64,000 nt of DNA, from contig CAMJBL010000008.1 in the NCBI GenBank assembly GCA_946403845.1, forward strand, positions 1 to 64,000, read 5' to 3'. Source of the DNA: an uncultured Prevotella sp. (lineage in GTDB: Bacteria > Bacteroidota > Bacteroidia > Bacteroidales > Bacteroidaceae). The notes under the pieces were generated by a model that had not been told where the DNA came from, did not search any database, and was given only the letters and a program-made list of their open reading frames with translations. Numbering within the stretch: position 1 is the first letter of the stretch; each line of letters begins with the position of its first letter. Of the stretch, positions 46,366 to 53,096 are shown piece by piece. The position numbers and the translations under genes were made by a program.

Positions 46366-46412
46366 AGTCACGAGGACAGGTGCTTGGGTAAAGCCTCAGG
46401 TGCCCCCATGAC
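46366..46412. repeat. REP-like element copy A
   Basis: It begins AGTCACGAGGACAGGTGCTT, and an inner G-U-rich stem GGTGCTTGGGT/GCCTCAGGTGCC follows. It resembles the copies at 47052, 47129, 48993 and 49083, lies between two converging genes and could act as a terminator in both directions. Confidence 0.6.
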
Positions 46413-46939
46413 TAATTTTCCTTTTCTATAGCCTCGAAATACAGGAAATTGTAAGCAACATTCGGCATGATGCCGTCTGGCTGCGACTCTGGATAATACA
46501 GTCGGAGGGTTTTCCCATCGTTTATGCCATAGGATGACGAGCCCCGTAAGCGCCAGAGGAATTCTATAGATTCTTCATAACCCTTTTCATCATAGACGTA
46601 AGTACTCCCTAGTTCTTCAATCTTAATCTGATCACCATTACAACTGTATTTCCCAAAGATCTCGTTGATGGATTCCCTACCAGTAAGTGTCCCGTCTGGT
46701 CTGAAAGTCACATAGAAACGATAGCCATAGGTGTCAGACTTCTTGCGGTACTCCTCTGCAATCGTATGGAAATTGTCTTCCGAACCATAGCCGATAAGCT
46801 GCCAGGTTTTGCAGAGTTCCGATTGAATCGGCTGAAAATCTTCTCGGCTACCCAACGTCAACGTATCATCATCACTACTACAGCCTGCTGACATCACCAT
46901 CAGCATGGCGCCCCACATTATAAACAAAAGCTTTTTCAT
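46412..46939 (-). CDS. Small hypothetical lipoprotein, lipocalin-like
   Basis: A 175-residue lipoprotein with signal MKKLLFIMWGAMLMVMSAGC (Cys20). The mature part, ELCKTWQLIGYGSED, YRFYVTFRPDGTLTGRES, GKYSCNGDQIKIEEL, follows the pattern of small Bacteroidetes lipocalin-like lipoproteins in which a short beta-barrel binds a hydrophobic ligand. The start at 46939 fits a normal signal peptide better than the ATG five codons upstream. A TTTGGATTCG element lies upstream (near 47020), but no clear -7. Function unknown. Confidence 0.65.
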   Translation of the reverse strand: MKKLLFIMWGAMLMVMSAGCSSDDDTLTLGSREDFQPIQSELCKTWQLIGYGSEDNFHTIAEEYRKKSDTYGYRFYVTFRPDGTLTGRESINEIFGKYSCNGDQIKIEELGSTYVYDEKGYEESIEFLWRLRGSSSYGINDGKTLRLYYPESQPDGIMPNVAYNFLYFEAIEKEN

Positions 46940-47051
46940 ACGAACAAATTCCATTATGTTTCCAATTAATCGTTATACTTTTTTCATATAATACAAAACG
47001 AATCCAAATACTGCACGGAGAATTGATTATTTAACAATGTTTAACTTGTTG

Positions 47052-47189
47052 CTCACTGGGACAGGTACTTGGGTATGATGACTGCTATGACTCAGGTACC
47101 CCACGGCTAACAAGGTCAGGTGTTTTGTAGTCACTGGGACAGTACTTGGGTATAACGGCAGCAATGACTCAGATACATGTCCCTCATGG
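47052..47189 (+). repeat. REP-like element copies B and C in direct orientation
   Basis: Copy B (47052-47106) and copy C (47129-47189) share TCACTGGGACAG, TACTTGGGTAT and ATGACTCAG in the same order. Each can fold through G-U-rich stems. They fill the 261-base gap between the lipoprotein and the BspA-like gene; no gene is seen there. Confidence 0.75.
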
Positions 47190-47200
47190 TTATTTATTCT

Positions 47201-48823
47201 CTACTTCACCATTACTTTGGCATTCTTCTCGCCAATCTTTACGATGGCGAGGGTGCCAGACTGGAGGTCGGTTTTGATTATAGCCTGACCGTTTTGAATT
47301 ATAGCCGAACCAACAAGTGTGCCGTTGGCAGTGTAGACACAGATTGGTGTACCATTTGTTTTACTTTGAATGGTCACTGTGTTCTCGCTAATCAGAATCT
47401 GTGAGTCATCAGGCTTCAGACAGGAAATACCATCAGCACCGCCCGTTCCTTCTACTATATGCGCAAAGTCTTTCCAACCCTCCGTTGATTTATACTTATC
47501 TATTGTTCCTACCGGCACGTAAAGTGTGGCATTATCTAATACATAAATGGGGAAAGTTTTGTAATATGATGATTTCCCAAAAATATCAAACGGTTCTTTT
47601 ATAAAAGAAACGACGGAGGTAAGGCTTTCGCAGTCATTGAAAGCTGATTCTCCAATGCTTGTCACAGAGTTTGGTATGGAAATAGAGGTAAGGCTCTTGC
47701 AACCATAGAACACTTCATTATCAATAAATGTTACACTATTAGGAATTGAAACAGAGGTAAGGCCTGTACAACCAAAGAAAGCACTTTTATAAATAGCAAC
47801 AATATTATCAGGAATATTAACCGAGGTTAATTCAGAGCAGCCTTCAAAAGCAAAATTGCCAATGGCAGTTATATCTTTGGGTATTACTAATTCTTTTATT
47901 TCTTCGCCATTTAAATATAAATGATGAGCGTAATTAAGGGGATTCCCTCCAAAACCGAAATTGATGTTACACCAAGCAGATAGGTCAGAAATATGTACAG
48001 AGGTTAAACTGTTACATCCAGTGAATGCATTATAATCTATTTTTGTCACGCTACTTGGGACGGTTACTGATGTTAAACATGTGCAATAAGAAAATGCATA
48101 TTCTCCAATTGATTTTACTCCATAACCAAGAGACAAAGAGCTCATTTGGCGACAATTAGAGAATGCACCTGATCCGATATATGTAACACTATTAGGGACA
48201 GTTACGGAAGTTATACTTTCACAAAAACTAAAAGGCTCACTTCCGATAGTGGTAACATCATCTGGAACGACGAGGTCGTTAATCTCATTTCCATTTAGGT
48301 ATAAACGATGAAATGTAGAAAAGATTGAACCTGCAGATTTTATTTCACACCATGCAATTAGATCAGATATGTGTATAGAAGTTAAAACTGGGCAATTTTG
48401 AAAAACAAAATATCCTATGTTAGTCAGGCTTTTAGGAATAGTTATAGAGGTTAAACTAGTGCAATTCTGAAATGATCCATCGCCTAATGAATTAACACCA
48501 TCGCCTAATGAGGAAGAAACTAATGATGAACAATTTTTAAACGCATAATTTCCAATTTGAGTTACACTGTTAGGAATGATAATTGAAGTTAAATTAGTGC
48601 AATTGTAGAAAGCATAGTCATCAATTGAAGTAATACTATAGATAATGCCTGCATAATTAATAGAATCTGGTATAATAATATCACCATTATAATCACTATT
48701 AATGACTTTAGCTGTACTATTTTCAGGATACAGCCAATAGTTGATATTATTAATGGTTACGTGAAAAGCATTTGCTATCATAGGAACCCAAATCATTAAA
48801 AGTAAAAATAGCTTTTTCTTCAT
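47201..48823 (-). CDS. BspA-like leucine-rich repeat secreted protein
   Basis: A 540-residue secreted protein. The signal peptide starts MKKKLFLLLMIWVPMIANA. About 16-18 LRR_5-type repeats of about 23 residues follow, of the form LTSITIPNSVTSIGNYAF, interrupted near 165-195 and 290-320 by HISDLIAWCEI-like units. The last 75 residues (GTPICVYTANGTLVGSAIIQ, ending KVMVK) look like a C-terminal sorting tail. BspA-like proteins act in adhesion to host or bacterial surfaces. The ATG at 48823 gives a normal signal peptide. It is flanked on both sides by REP-like elements, consistent with an accessory gene. Confidence 0.87.
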   Translation of the reverse strand: MKKKLFLLLMIWVPMIANAFHVTINNINYWLYPENSTAKVINSDYNGDIIIPDSINYAGIIYSITSIDDYAFYNCTNLTSIIIPNSVTQIGNYAFKNCSSLVSSSLGDGVNSLGDGSFQNCTSLTSITIPKSLTNIGYFVFQNCPVLTSIHISDLIAWCEIKSAGSIFSTFHRLYLNGNEINDLVVPDDVTTIGSEPFSFCESITSVTVPNSVTYIGSGAFSNCRQMSSLSLGYGVKSIGEYAFSYCTCLTSVTVPSSVTKIDYNAFTGCNSLTSVHISDLSAWCNINFGFGGNPLNYAHHLYLNGEEIKELVIPKDITAIGNFAFEGCSELTSVNIPDNIVAIYKSAFFGCTGLTSVSIPNSVTFIDNEVFYGCKSLTSISIPNSVTSIGESAFNDCESLTSVVSFIKEPFDIFGKSSYYKTFPIYVLDNATLYVPVGTIDKYKSTEGWKDFAHIVEGTGGADGISCLKPDDSQILISENTVTIQSKTNGTPICVYTANGTLVGSAIIQNGQAIIKTDLQSGTLAIVKIGEKNAKVMVK

Positions 48824-48919
48824 AACATCATGCATAAATTCGTTGGAGTTCAGAATTACGGGCGGTTCTCCTGATCAGATTCTGGGACCTGCCCTCTTGA
48901 CTATGACTCATTACGTTTG

Positions 48920-48951
48920 CAAAGATAAGGATTATATTTTAAACTTCCAAA
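48920..48951 (-). promoter_or_regulatory. Promoter of the BspA-like gene
   Basis: On the minus strand TTTG (48951-48948), a 20-base spacer and TATCTTTG (48927-48920). ATTTGGAAGTT at the -33 element is shared with both NYN promoters. Confidence 0.7.
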
Positions 48952-48992
48952 TGATTAGGCTATTAAATCAAAAACTAGAAGAAAAGAAACAT

Positions 48993-49135
48993 AGTCGCTG
49001 GGACTGTCCCCACTGCTATGGACTCAGAAGGGACTCAATGAGTCCTCGCACACTCTGAACCCATCTTAGTCAGGGATAGCCAGTAGTCATGGAGGCATCT
49101 GAGTCATACCCAAGCACTGAAATCCCTGTGACTAG
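48993..49135. repeat. REP-like element copies D (inverted) and E
   Basis: Copy E (48993-49029, plus) carries AGTCGCTGGGAC and ACTGCTATGGACTCAG. Copy D (49083-49135) is inverted and reads TGCTTGGGTATGACTCAG on the minus strand. Together with A-C they form a small local family around the BspA-like gene. From 49136 to 49342 I see AT-rich DNA and no gene. Confidence 0.65.
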
Positions 49136-49342
49136 ATTTATTCGTTTAATCCCCTCGGATTCGAGGGGTTTAGAAAAATCCAAGTTATTAAATGGTCCCC
49201 TTCAGATTATTATAGTAGTATACTTTTTAATTATTATCTACACCTATAATCCAAGTGGGGTACAATTTGTACCCCTGTTGAATGTTCGAAACTCAAAATC
49301 TATGAAAAACATGAACGTAACCGTCATCACGACGATATATAT

Positions 49343-49696
49343 CTAAATCCAATTATCCGGTCTATGCAAGACATGGCCGTTTGGTAATATGACCTCATCG
49401 GGTAACATGGATTGTATAAAACGTGCTCTATAATGCCCAAGCCATACAGTTGTATCGCATTTGTTGACTAAGGCAAATGACTTTTGATTGGGAGGAATGA
49501 AAGCATGAACAGGATGACAGGGATCAGTTGACTTGATGATTTCCACAGATGGAATCATATCACTATCAGCTGATACGATGACGGTAATATCGCAACGATC
49601 AGAGAGCATGTCAACGAGCATTCCAGTGGCTACCCTGACATCTGATTCCTTCTCCTCGTAGGCATCAACATAAACAATAACTCTTTTCTGTTCCAT
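49343..49696 (-). CDS. Short NYN-domain protein, possibly truncated
   Basis: A 117-residue protein matching the C-terminal half of NYN nucleases: YEEKESDVRVATGMLVDM and IVSADSDMIPSVEII are the second and third acidic motifs. The first motif (an FIDG-type strand) is not preceded by the usual N-terminal helices; the protein opens with MEQKRVIVYVDAYEEKESDV. It may be a truncated enzyme, a regulator that pairs with the full NYN at 45209, or a compact family member. Its promoter closely resembles that of the full NYN gene, which argues that it is expressed rather than a dead fragment. Confidence 0.65.
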   Translation of the reverse strand: MEQKRVIVYVDAYEEKESDVRVATGMLVDMLSDRCDITVIVSADSDMIPSVEIIKSTDPCHPVHAFIPPNQKSFALVNKCDTTVWLGHYRARFIQSMLPDEVILPNGHVLHRPDNWI

Positions 49697-49803
49697 AGTT
49701 TTAAATTTAAATAAAGCCCCCCGAGGGAGGCTTGACCCAAGTATTCTTCATACAAGGGGGGATTTCTGGTGCAAATATACGGAGTTTCTTTCAAACTTCC
49801 AAA
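49697..49803 (-). promoter_or_regulatory. Promoter, operator and attenuator-like leader of the short NYN gene
   Basis: On the minus strand TTTGG (from 49803), a 20-base spacer and TATATTTG (49779-49772). The spacer holds GGAAGTTT and AAACTCC as an imperfect inverted repeat. The leader contains TACTTGGGTCAAGCCTCC (REP-like) and a GCCTCCC/GGGGGGC stem followed by TTTATTT, just before the start codon. Confidence 0.6.
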
Positions 49804-49868
49804 TTATTTGGGAGAAAAATGTGCTATTTTGATATTTTTAATAATTTACCGTCTTTGCAAATTATGCG

Positions 49869-50210
49869 TCATTTCAGGGCCTTGATGTATTGGATGAACA
49901 CTGAAAATGCTTCATCAAAAGCTTTTAAATCAAACTGGAGGGAATTGAGCTTGCATAACATGGTTATAAAGCGTAGGTAGAACGCACGAACGGCATCCTT
50001 GTCGCGCCAGTCGATGAAGAGGTGCTTTTTCAGATACATGGGCGCGATGTCGGCCATGTTGCGTTTGATAAACCCCTTCGGCAGGATCAGAAAATGGTAG
50101 AAGCAGACTTCCACCTCGCAATAGCCGCTGGCGCAAAACAGCTTTATGTCACGCATCACGGTGAGATACACGTATTTCTCATCCGTTGCCTGGGTTGTTT
50201 TCCAATTCAT
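49869..50210 (-). CDS. Hypothetical protein, third gene of a small operon
   Basis: A 113-residue protein from MNWKTTQATDEKY; four more in-frame ATG codons lie up to 50228. It overlaps the end of the preceding gene, so translation is probably coupled. It reads as a cytoplasmic, mixed alpha/beta protein (YVYLTVMRDIKLFCASGYCE, FIKRNMADIAPMYLKKHLF) with no family I recognise. Its position behind an HTH protein and a phage-like small protein suggests a mobile or conflict-related module, but no function is assigned. Confidence 0.55.
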   Translation of the reverse strand: MNWKTTQATDEKYVYLTVMRDIKLFCASGYCEVEVCFYHFLILPKGFIKRNMADIAPMYLKKHLFIDWRDKDAVRAFYLRFITMLCKLNSLQFDLKAFDEAFSVFIQYIKALK

Positions 50211-50706
50211 CCTCATCTTCATCATCATTTAATAGGAAGTCGTAAGCCATTTCCATCGTCTGGCGATAACTGACGTCTTCATACTGATACGATATACTTT
50301 TGTACACACAAAGCACAACGATTTCCTTTCTCAAAAAAACCTCTTGGAAGATTTCCTTGAAGGCTGTTGCCAGCTCGTCGCTATGCTGAATTGAGAAGTG
50401 GTCGAGCTTTGCTGTGCCGAGGGCAATGTGGCCCGTAGGCAGTTCCATATACTTGCTAGCCGATAGATTGAATTCCGGCTTCTTGGCGAAGCCTATCAGC
50501 TTTTTCTTGAACACAGGGAAGGACGGCCAGAACTCTGCGAAACCCTGCACAAGGATATACGATCCTTCGGGAATCCGACAGTCATGCTTATATGTCAGAT
50601 CATCGCCGTCGCGCAGTTCGAGGGTGGCACACCTGAAATGATACGCCGGTATCGTCAGTATGCCATGCGTGCACGAGTTGTTCCCGTATTTCCGCTTAAG
50701 GTTCAT
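50179..50706 (-). CDS. Hypothetical protein, weakly DUF5675-like
   Basis: A 175-residue protein (178 if the ATG at 50715 is used). The start MNLKRKYGNNSCTHGILTIP with the later RIPEGSYILVQGF resembles small proteins annotated DUF5675 that occur in phages and mobile elements; the match is from memory and weak. The C-terminus is highly acidic (NDDEDEDELENNPG). It follows the small HTH gene by 24 bases and overlaps the next gene by about 30. Confidence 0.5.
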   Translation of the reverse strand: MNLKRKYGNNSCTHGILTIPAYHFRCATLELRDGDDLTYKHDCRIPEGSYILVQGFAEFWPSFPVFKKKLIGFAKKPEFNLSASKYMELPTGHIALGTAKLDHFSIQHSDELATAFKEIFQEVFLRKEIVVLCVYKSISYQYEDVSYRQTMEMAYDFLLNDDEDEDELENNPGNG

Positions 50707-50730
50707 CTGTATCATACGTCATCCTTTCTA

Positions 50731-50895
50731 TTAAAATATAAATATGTGTCCGCCATACTCGTTCATCGCTTCATGGCGGATTTCCTTCGACATCTGAGAG
50801 TTTGACCTGAAACACAATGCTCTTGAAACATTCGGTGCCCCGTACTTCTCGACGAGCACCTTCCTGCCGTTGGGGTTAATGACTATCTTTTCCAT
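50731..50895 (-). CDS. Small helix-turn-helix-like protein
   Basis: A 54-residue protein. The segment FRSNSQMSKEIRHEAM, preceded by YGAPNVSRALC, fits a compact helix-turn-helix in which NVSRAL is the turn. Small proteins of this kind recur in Bacteroidales accessory regions. It is the first gene of a three-gene unit with the two genes downstream. TATCTTTG lies at 50947-50940 on the minus strand. It probably regulates its own operon (inference). Confidence 0.6.
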   Translation of the reverse strand: MEKIVINPNGRKVLVEKYGAPNVSRALCFRSNSQMSKEIRHEAMNEYGGHIFIF

Positions 50896-50972
50896 ATGAT
50901 ATATCTTTTTATGTTTCTACTTATTAGAGATTTCTGGGGCAAAGATAATGTGTTTTTCTGATAGTAGAAGCA

Positions 50973-51000
50973 TAAAAAATGGACTGTTTTCAGGCAGTCC
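50973..51000 (-). terminator. Terminator after the 51035-51655 gene
   Basis: On the minus strand GGACTG and CAGTCC (51000-50995 and 50986-50981) form a stem followed by ATTTTTTATG. Confidence 0.75.
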
Positions 51001-51034
51001 AGTATTAATCCAGTGAAAATCCAGTTTCAATCCA

Positions 51035-51655
51035 TTACGGCTTACTTAATTGTGCGTGCCAGTTAGAATATTTTGATTTGTATCGCCCCGCATTGAACAG
51101 CACACGCCACAGACCTTTCGGCGCTTTTTTACAAAAACCGTCGTGCAGGTAGTTCTTCAAGATGGCAATAACCTCTACGTCGGTCATGTTATGGATAGCA
51201 TTCAGAAACCGGCGTGCCATGAATTCGTTTGTGAAATACACGCAAAGCTTCGACACGAGCACTTCGTTCTTGTCTGATGTAACCATCGAGGGCAGCGAAG
51301 CATCCTCACCCGGCCTGAGGTCATCCAACCGCTCAAGTCTCTCCTCAAATTCGTCACCGAGTTTGACATTCATTTCTTTTTTCAAGGCCATAATATCGTT
51401 CTTCGTGTATTTGCGCTCCCAATAAGGTTTGTTTTCTGCCAATTCTATTCGTCTCATGGAGGCGCCAGCAACTGTAAACACTGGAATCTTATCACCCTCA
51501 TTGTCATTTGACTCGTCACTCTTGCCATTTGGCTCGACGCGCTCGCCAGCCGACTTGACACTCTCGCCAGCTATTTTAATTAAATGCCTATGCTGCAAGT
51601 TTTGCAGCTTGCTGATAACGTGCTTCTGAATTTTCTTTTCTCTCTTAGATTTCAT
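51035..51655 (-). CDS. Unknown basic/acidic protein next to a periodic DNA array
   Basis: A 206-residue protein from MKSKREKKIQKH; the frame extends to 51754, but the promoter at 51689-51720 excludes that start. The first 60 residues are basic and then polar, and low in complexity (GKSDESNDNEGDK). The C-terminal half is helical and mixed (KYTKNDIMALKKEMNVKLG, FMARRFLNAIHNMTDVEVIA, KAPKGLWRVLFNAGRYKSKY). I recognise no family. The 22-bp periodic array begins about 70 bases upstream of its promoter, so it could be the array-binding protein (for example an initiator or partition-like factor) or simply be controlled by it. Confidence 0.6.
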   Translation of the reverse strand: MKSKREKKIQKHVISKLQNLQHRHLIKIAGESVKSAGERVEPNGKSDESNDNEGDKIPVFTVAGASMRRIELAENKPYWERKYTKNDIMALKKEMNVKLGDEFEERLERLDDLRPGEDASLPSMVTSDKNEVLVSKLCVYFTNEFMARRFLNAIHNMTDVEVIAILKNYLHDGFCKKAPKGLWRVLFNAGRYKSKYSNWHAQLSKP

Positions 51656-51688
51656 CGTCAGTCTTATTATGTTCCTTTCACATGGCTG

Positions 51689-51720
51689 CAAAGATACGAA
51701 TAATGAAGCAAAAAACCAAA
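51689..51720 (-). promoter_or_regulatory. Promoter of the 51035-51655 gene
   Basis: On the minus strand TTTG (51720-51717), exactly 20 bases and TATCTTTG (51696-51689), a full consensus match. Confidence 0.8.
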
Positions 51721-51790
51721 AGATCTTCAGTGTTTTCGAGCGAAGACTTCGCACATAGCGGATCGAATTAGAACACTAACAGAATTCTTT

Positions 51791-52016
51791 CTTAACTAAA
51801 AAAACAAAAGATCTTAACACCCAAAACGGATAATCTTAACAAGGAAGAAAAAAACACTTAACCAGAATTTTAAAAACTCTTAACGAAAAACTCGAAAACT
51901 CTTAACTAGAAAATCAAAAACTCTTAACCAGAAAATATTTCTTGGTAAAGACTATTTTTAAAATTTGTTAAGAGAAAAAATAATAGCAGTTAAGGCTTTT
52001 TTTCTTGCAAGTTAAG
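51791..52016. repeat. 22-bp periodic TTAA array with one orientation switch (iteron-like)
   Basis: The hexamer CTTAAC begins at 51791, 51813, 51835, 51857, 51879, 51901 and 51923, always 22 bases apart. The grid continues with a degenerate GTAAAG at 51945 and then the inverse hexamer GTTAAG at 51967, 51989 and 52011, again 22 apart. The bases between are A-rich. At the switch, 51923-51950 is an imperfect palindrome. No reading frame crosses it. This is the form expected of initiator, partition or operator arrays. It fills most of the 444-base gap 51656-52099. Confidence 0.88.
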
Positions 52017-52040
52017 GAAAAATTCTGAACTGCAACTGAA

Positions 52041-52079
52041 AAAATAAAAAACAGCCCCTTCAAATCCGAAAGGGCTGTT
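52041..52079 (-). terminator. Terminator of the esterase/GH43 operon
   Basis: On the minus strand AACAGCCC and GGGCTGTT arms (52079-52072 and 52057-52050) are followed by a long T-rich run. Confidence 0.85.
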
Positions 52080-52099
52080 CTATGATAGAAAAATGTATA

Positions 52100-53059
52100 T
52101 TACTTGCCGGTTCTAACTGCATTCAGGAAATTCACCATCTTCTGGAGATTCTCCTCAGAGTACATGCCCATGCCGTGTCCGCCCTCGGGAACAAAGGTAG
52201 CCTCGGTCTTCACACCGGCCTCGACCAGCTTCTCGTAGAACATCTTACCCTGACAGCAGGGAACGACATTATCCTTCTCGCCGTGGAAGATGATGATCGG
52301 CGGATTCTTCTTGTTGACATAGTAGGTGGCACTCAGGCTGCGATACTTGTCCGGCTCCTTGTCGAGTTTCGAATCGAGCAGCACATCCTCAGGACTATTA
52401 GCACCCATGCTCATGCCAGGGCCGCAGTCCATCTTGGTGAGATCCACAGGACCCGACCAGTCGCAAGCGGCATTCACAGCGCTGCTCTCCTTGGTATAGT
52501 TGCCGAGATTACCCTCGAGGTCGATGTCGTAAGTGCCCACCTTCGTCTGCTTCAGACCGCTGGTAGTGGCAGCCGTTGAAGAGAGATGACCGCCGGAAGA
52601 GAAGCCGCTGGTAGCTACAAACGAGGGATCGAACTTATACTTCTTGGCCTCACCGCGCACGAAGCGGATGACGGCACGGATGTCGTGGATCTGAGCAGGC
52701 CACTTGGCATCGCCGCTACTGCGATGGTTCGGACAAACCACAGCATAACCGGCATCGAGCAGGGCCTTGACGATCGTACCGAGGTCGGCAGCACCCTTGC
52801 TGTTGTTGCTGAACCAGGCTGAGCCGTAGATGTGGATCACCACGGGATAGCTGGCAGCCTCCTTCTTAGGCAGATAGATGTCACAGGTATGGTAAGCCTG
52901 ATCGTCGCCTGCATAGTTCACATCCTTCCATTCCTGGGAGGTTTCGAGTTTCACCTGTGGTCTCTGGAAACCGCCAAAGCCTCCGAAACCACCCTGGGGC
53001 TGTGCAGAAGCAAAGACTGCGAAGCCCATCAGAATTGCTGATAATAATACTTTCTTCAT
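52100..53059 (-). CDS. Secreted alpha/beta-hydrolase esterase (xylan or feruloyl esterase type)
   Basis: A 319-residue exported enzyme. The signal peptide ends FASAQ and is followed by a short insert QGGFGGFGGFQRPQ. The alpha/beta-hydrolase fold shows an oxyanion-loop region HIYGSAWFSNN, the nucleophile Ser154 in TSGFSSGGH, an acid in FHGEKDNVVP and the histidine in PEGGHGMGM. Enzymes of this fold in xylan loci remove acetyl or feruloyl groups; which applies here is not visible. The ATG at 53059 gives a proper signal peptide; the longer frame to 53131 would overlap the GH43 gene, which ends 37 bases upstream. It is the second and last gene of that operon. Confidence 0.85.
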   Translation of the reverse strand: MKKVLLSAILMGFAVFASAQPQGGFGGFGGFQRPQVKLETSQEWKDVNYAGDDQAYHTCDIYLPKKEAASYPVVIHIYGSAWFSNNSKGAADLGTIVKALLDAGYAVVCPNHRSSGDAKWPAQIHDIRAVIRFVRGEAKKYKFDPSFVATSGFSSGGHLSSTAATTSGLKQTKVGTYDIDLEGNLGNYTKESSAVNAACDWSGPVDLTKMDCGPGMSMGANSPEDVLLDSKLDKEPDKYRSLSATYYVNKKNPPIIIFHGEKDNVVPCCQGKMFYEKLVEAGVKTEATFVPEGGHGMGMYSEENLQKMVNFLNAVRTGK

Positions 53060-53096
53060 AAGTTTTAATATTAGAAAATGTAAATATAGAAAATGA

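Noticed and set aside
51656..51754. Extension of the unknown gene to 51754
   Set aside because: A consensus promoter at 51689-51720 lies inside the extension.
51791..52016. CRISPR array
   Set aside because: The repeated part is only about six bases on a 22-bp period, spacers are A-rich and similar, orientation switches, and no cas genes are present.
42735..52016. Integrated prophage or conjugative element
   Set aside because: No integrase, transposase, capsid, mobilisation or transfer gene was seen; the accessory island can only be inferred from its gene types and repeats.
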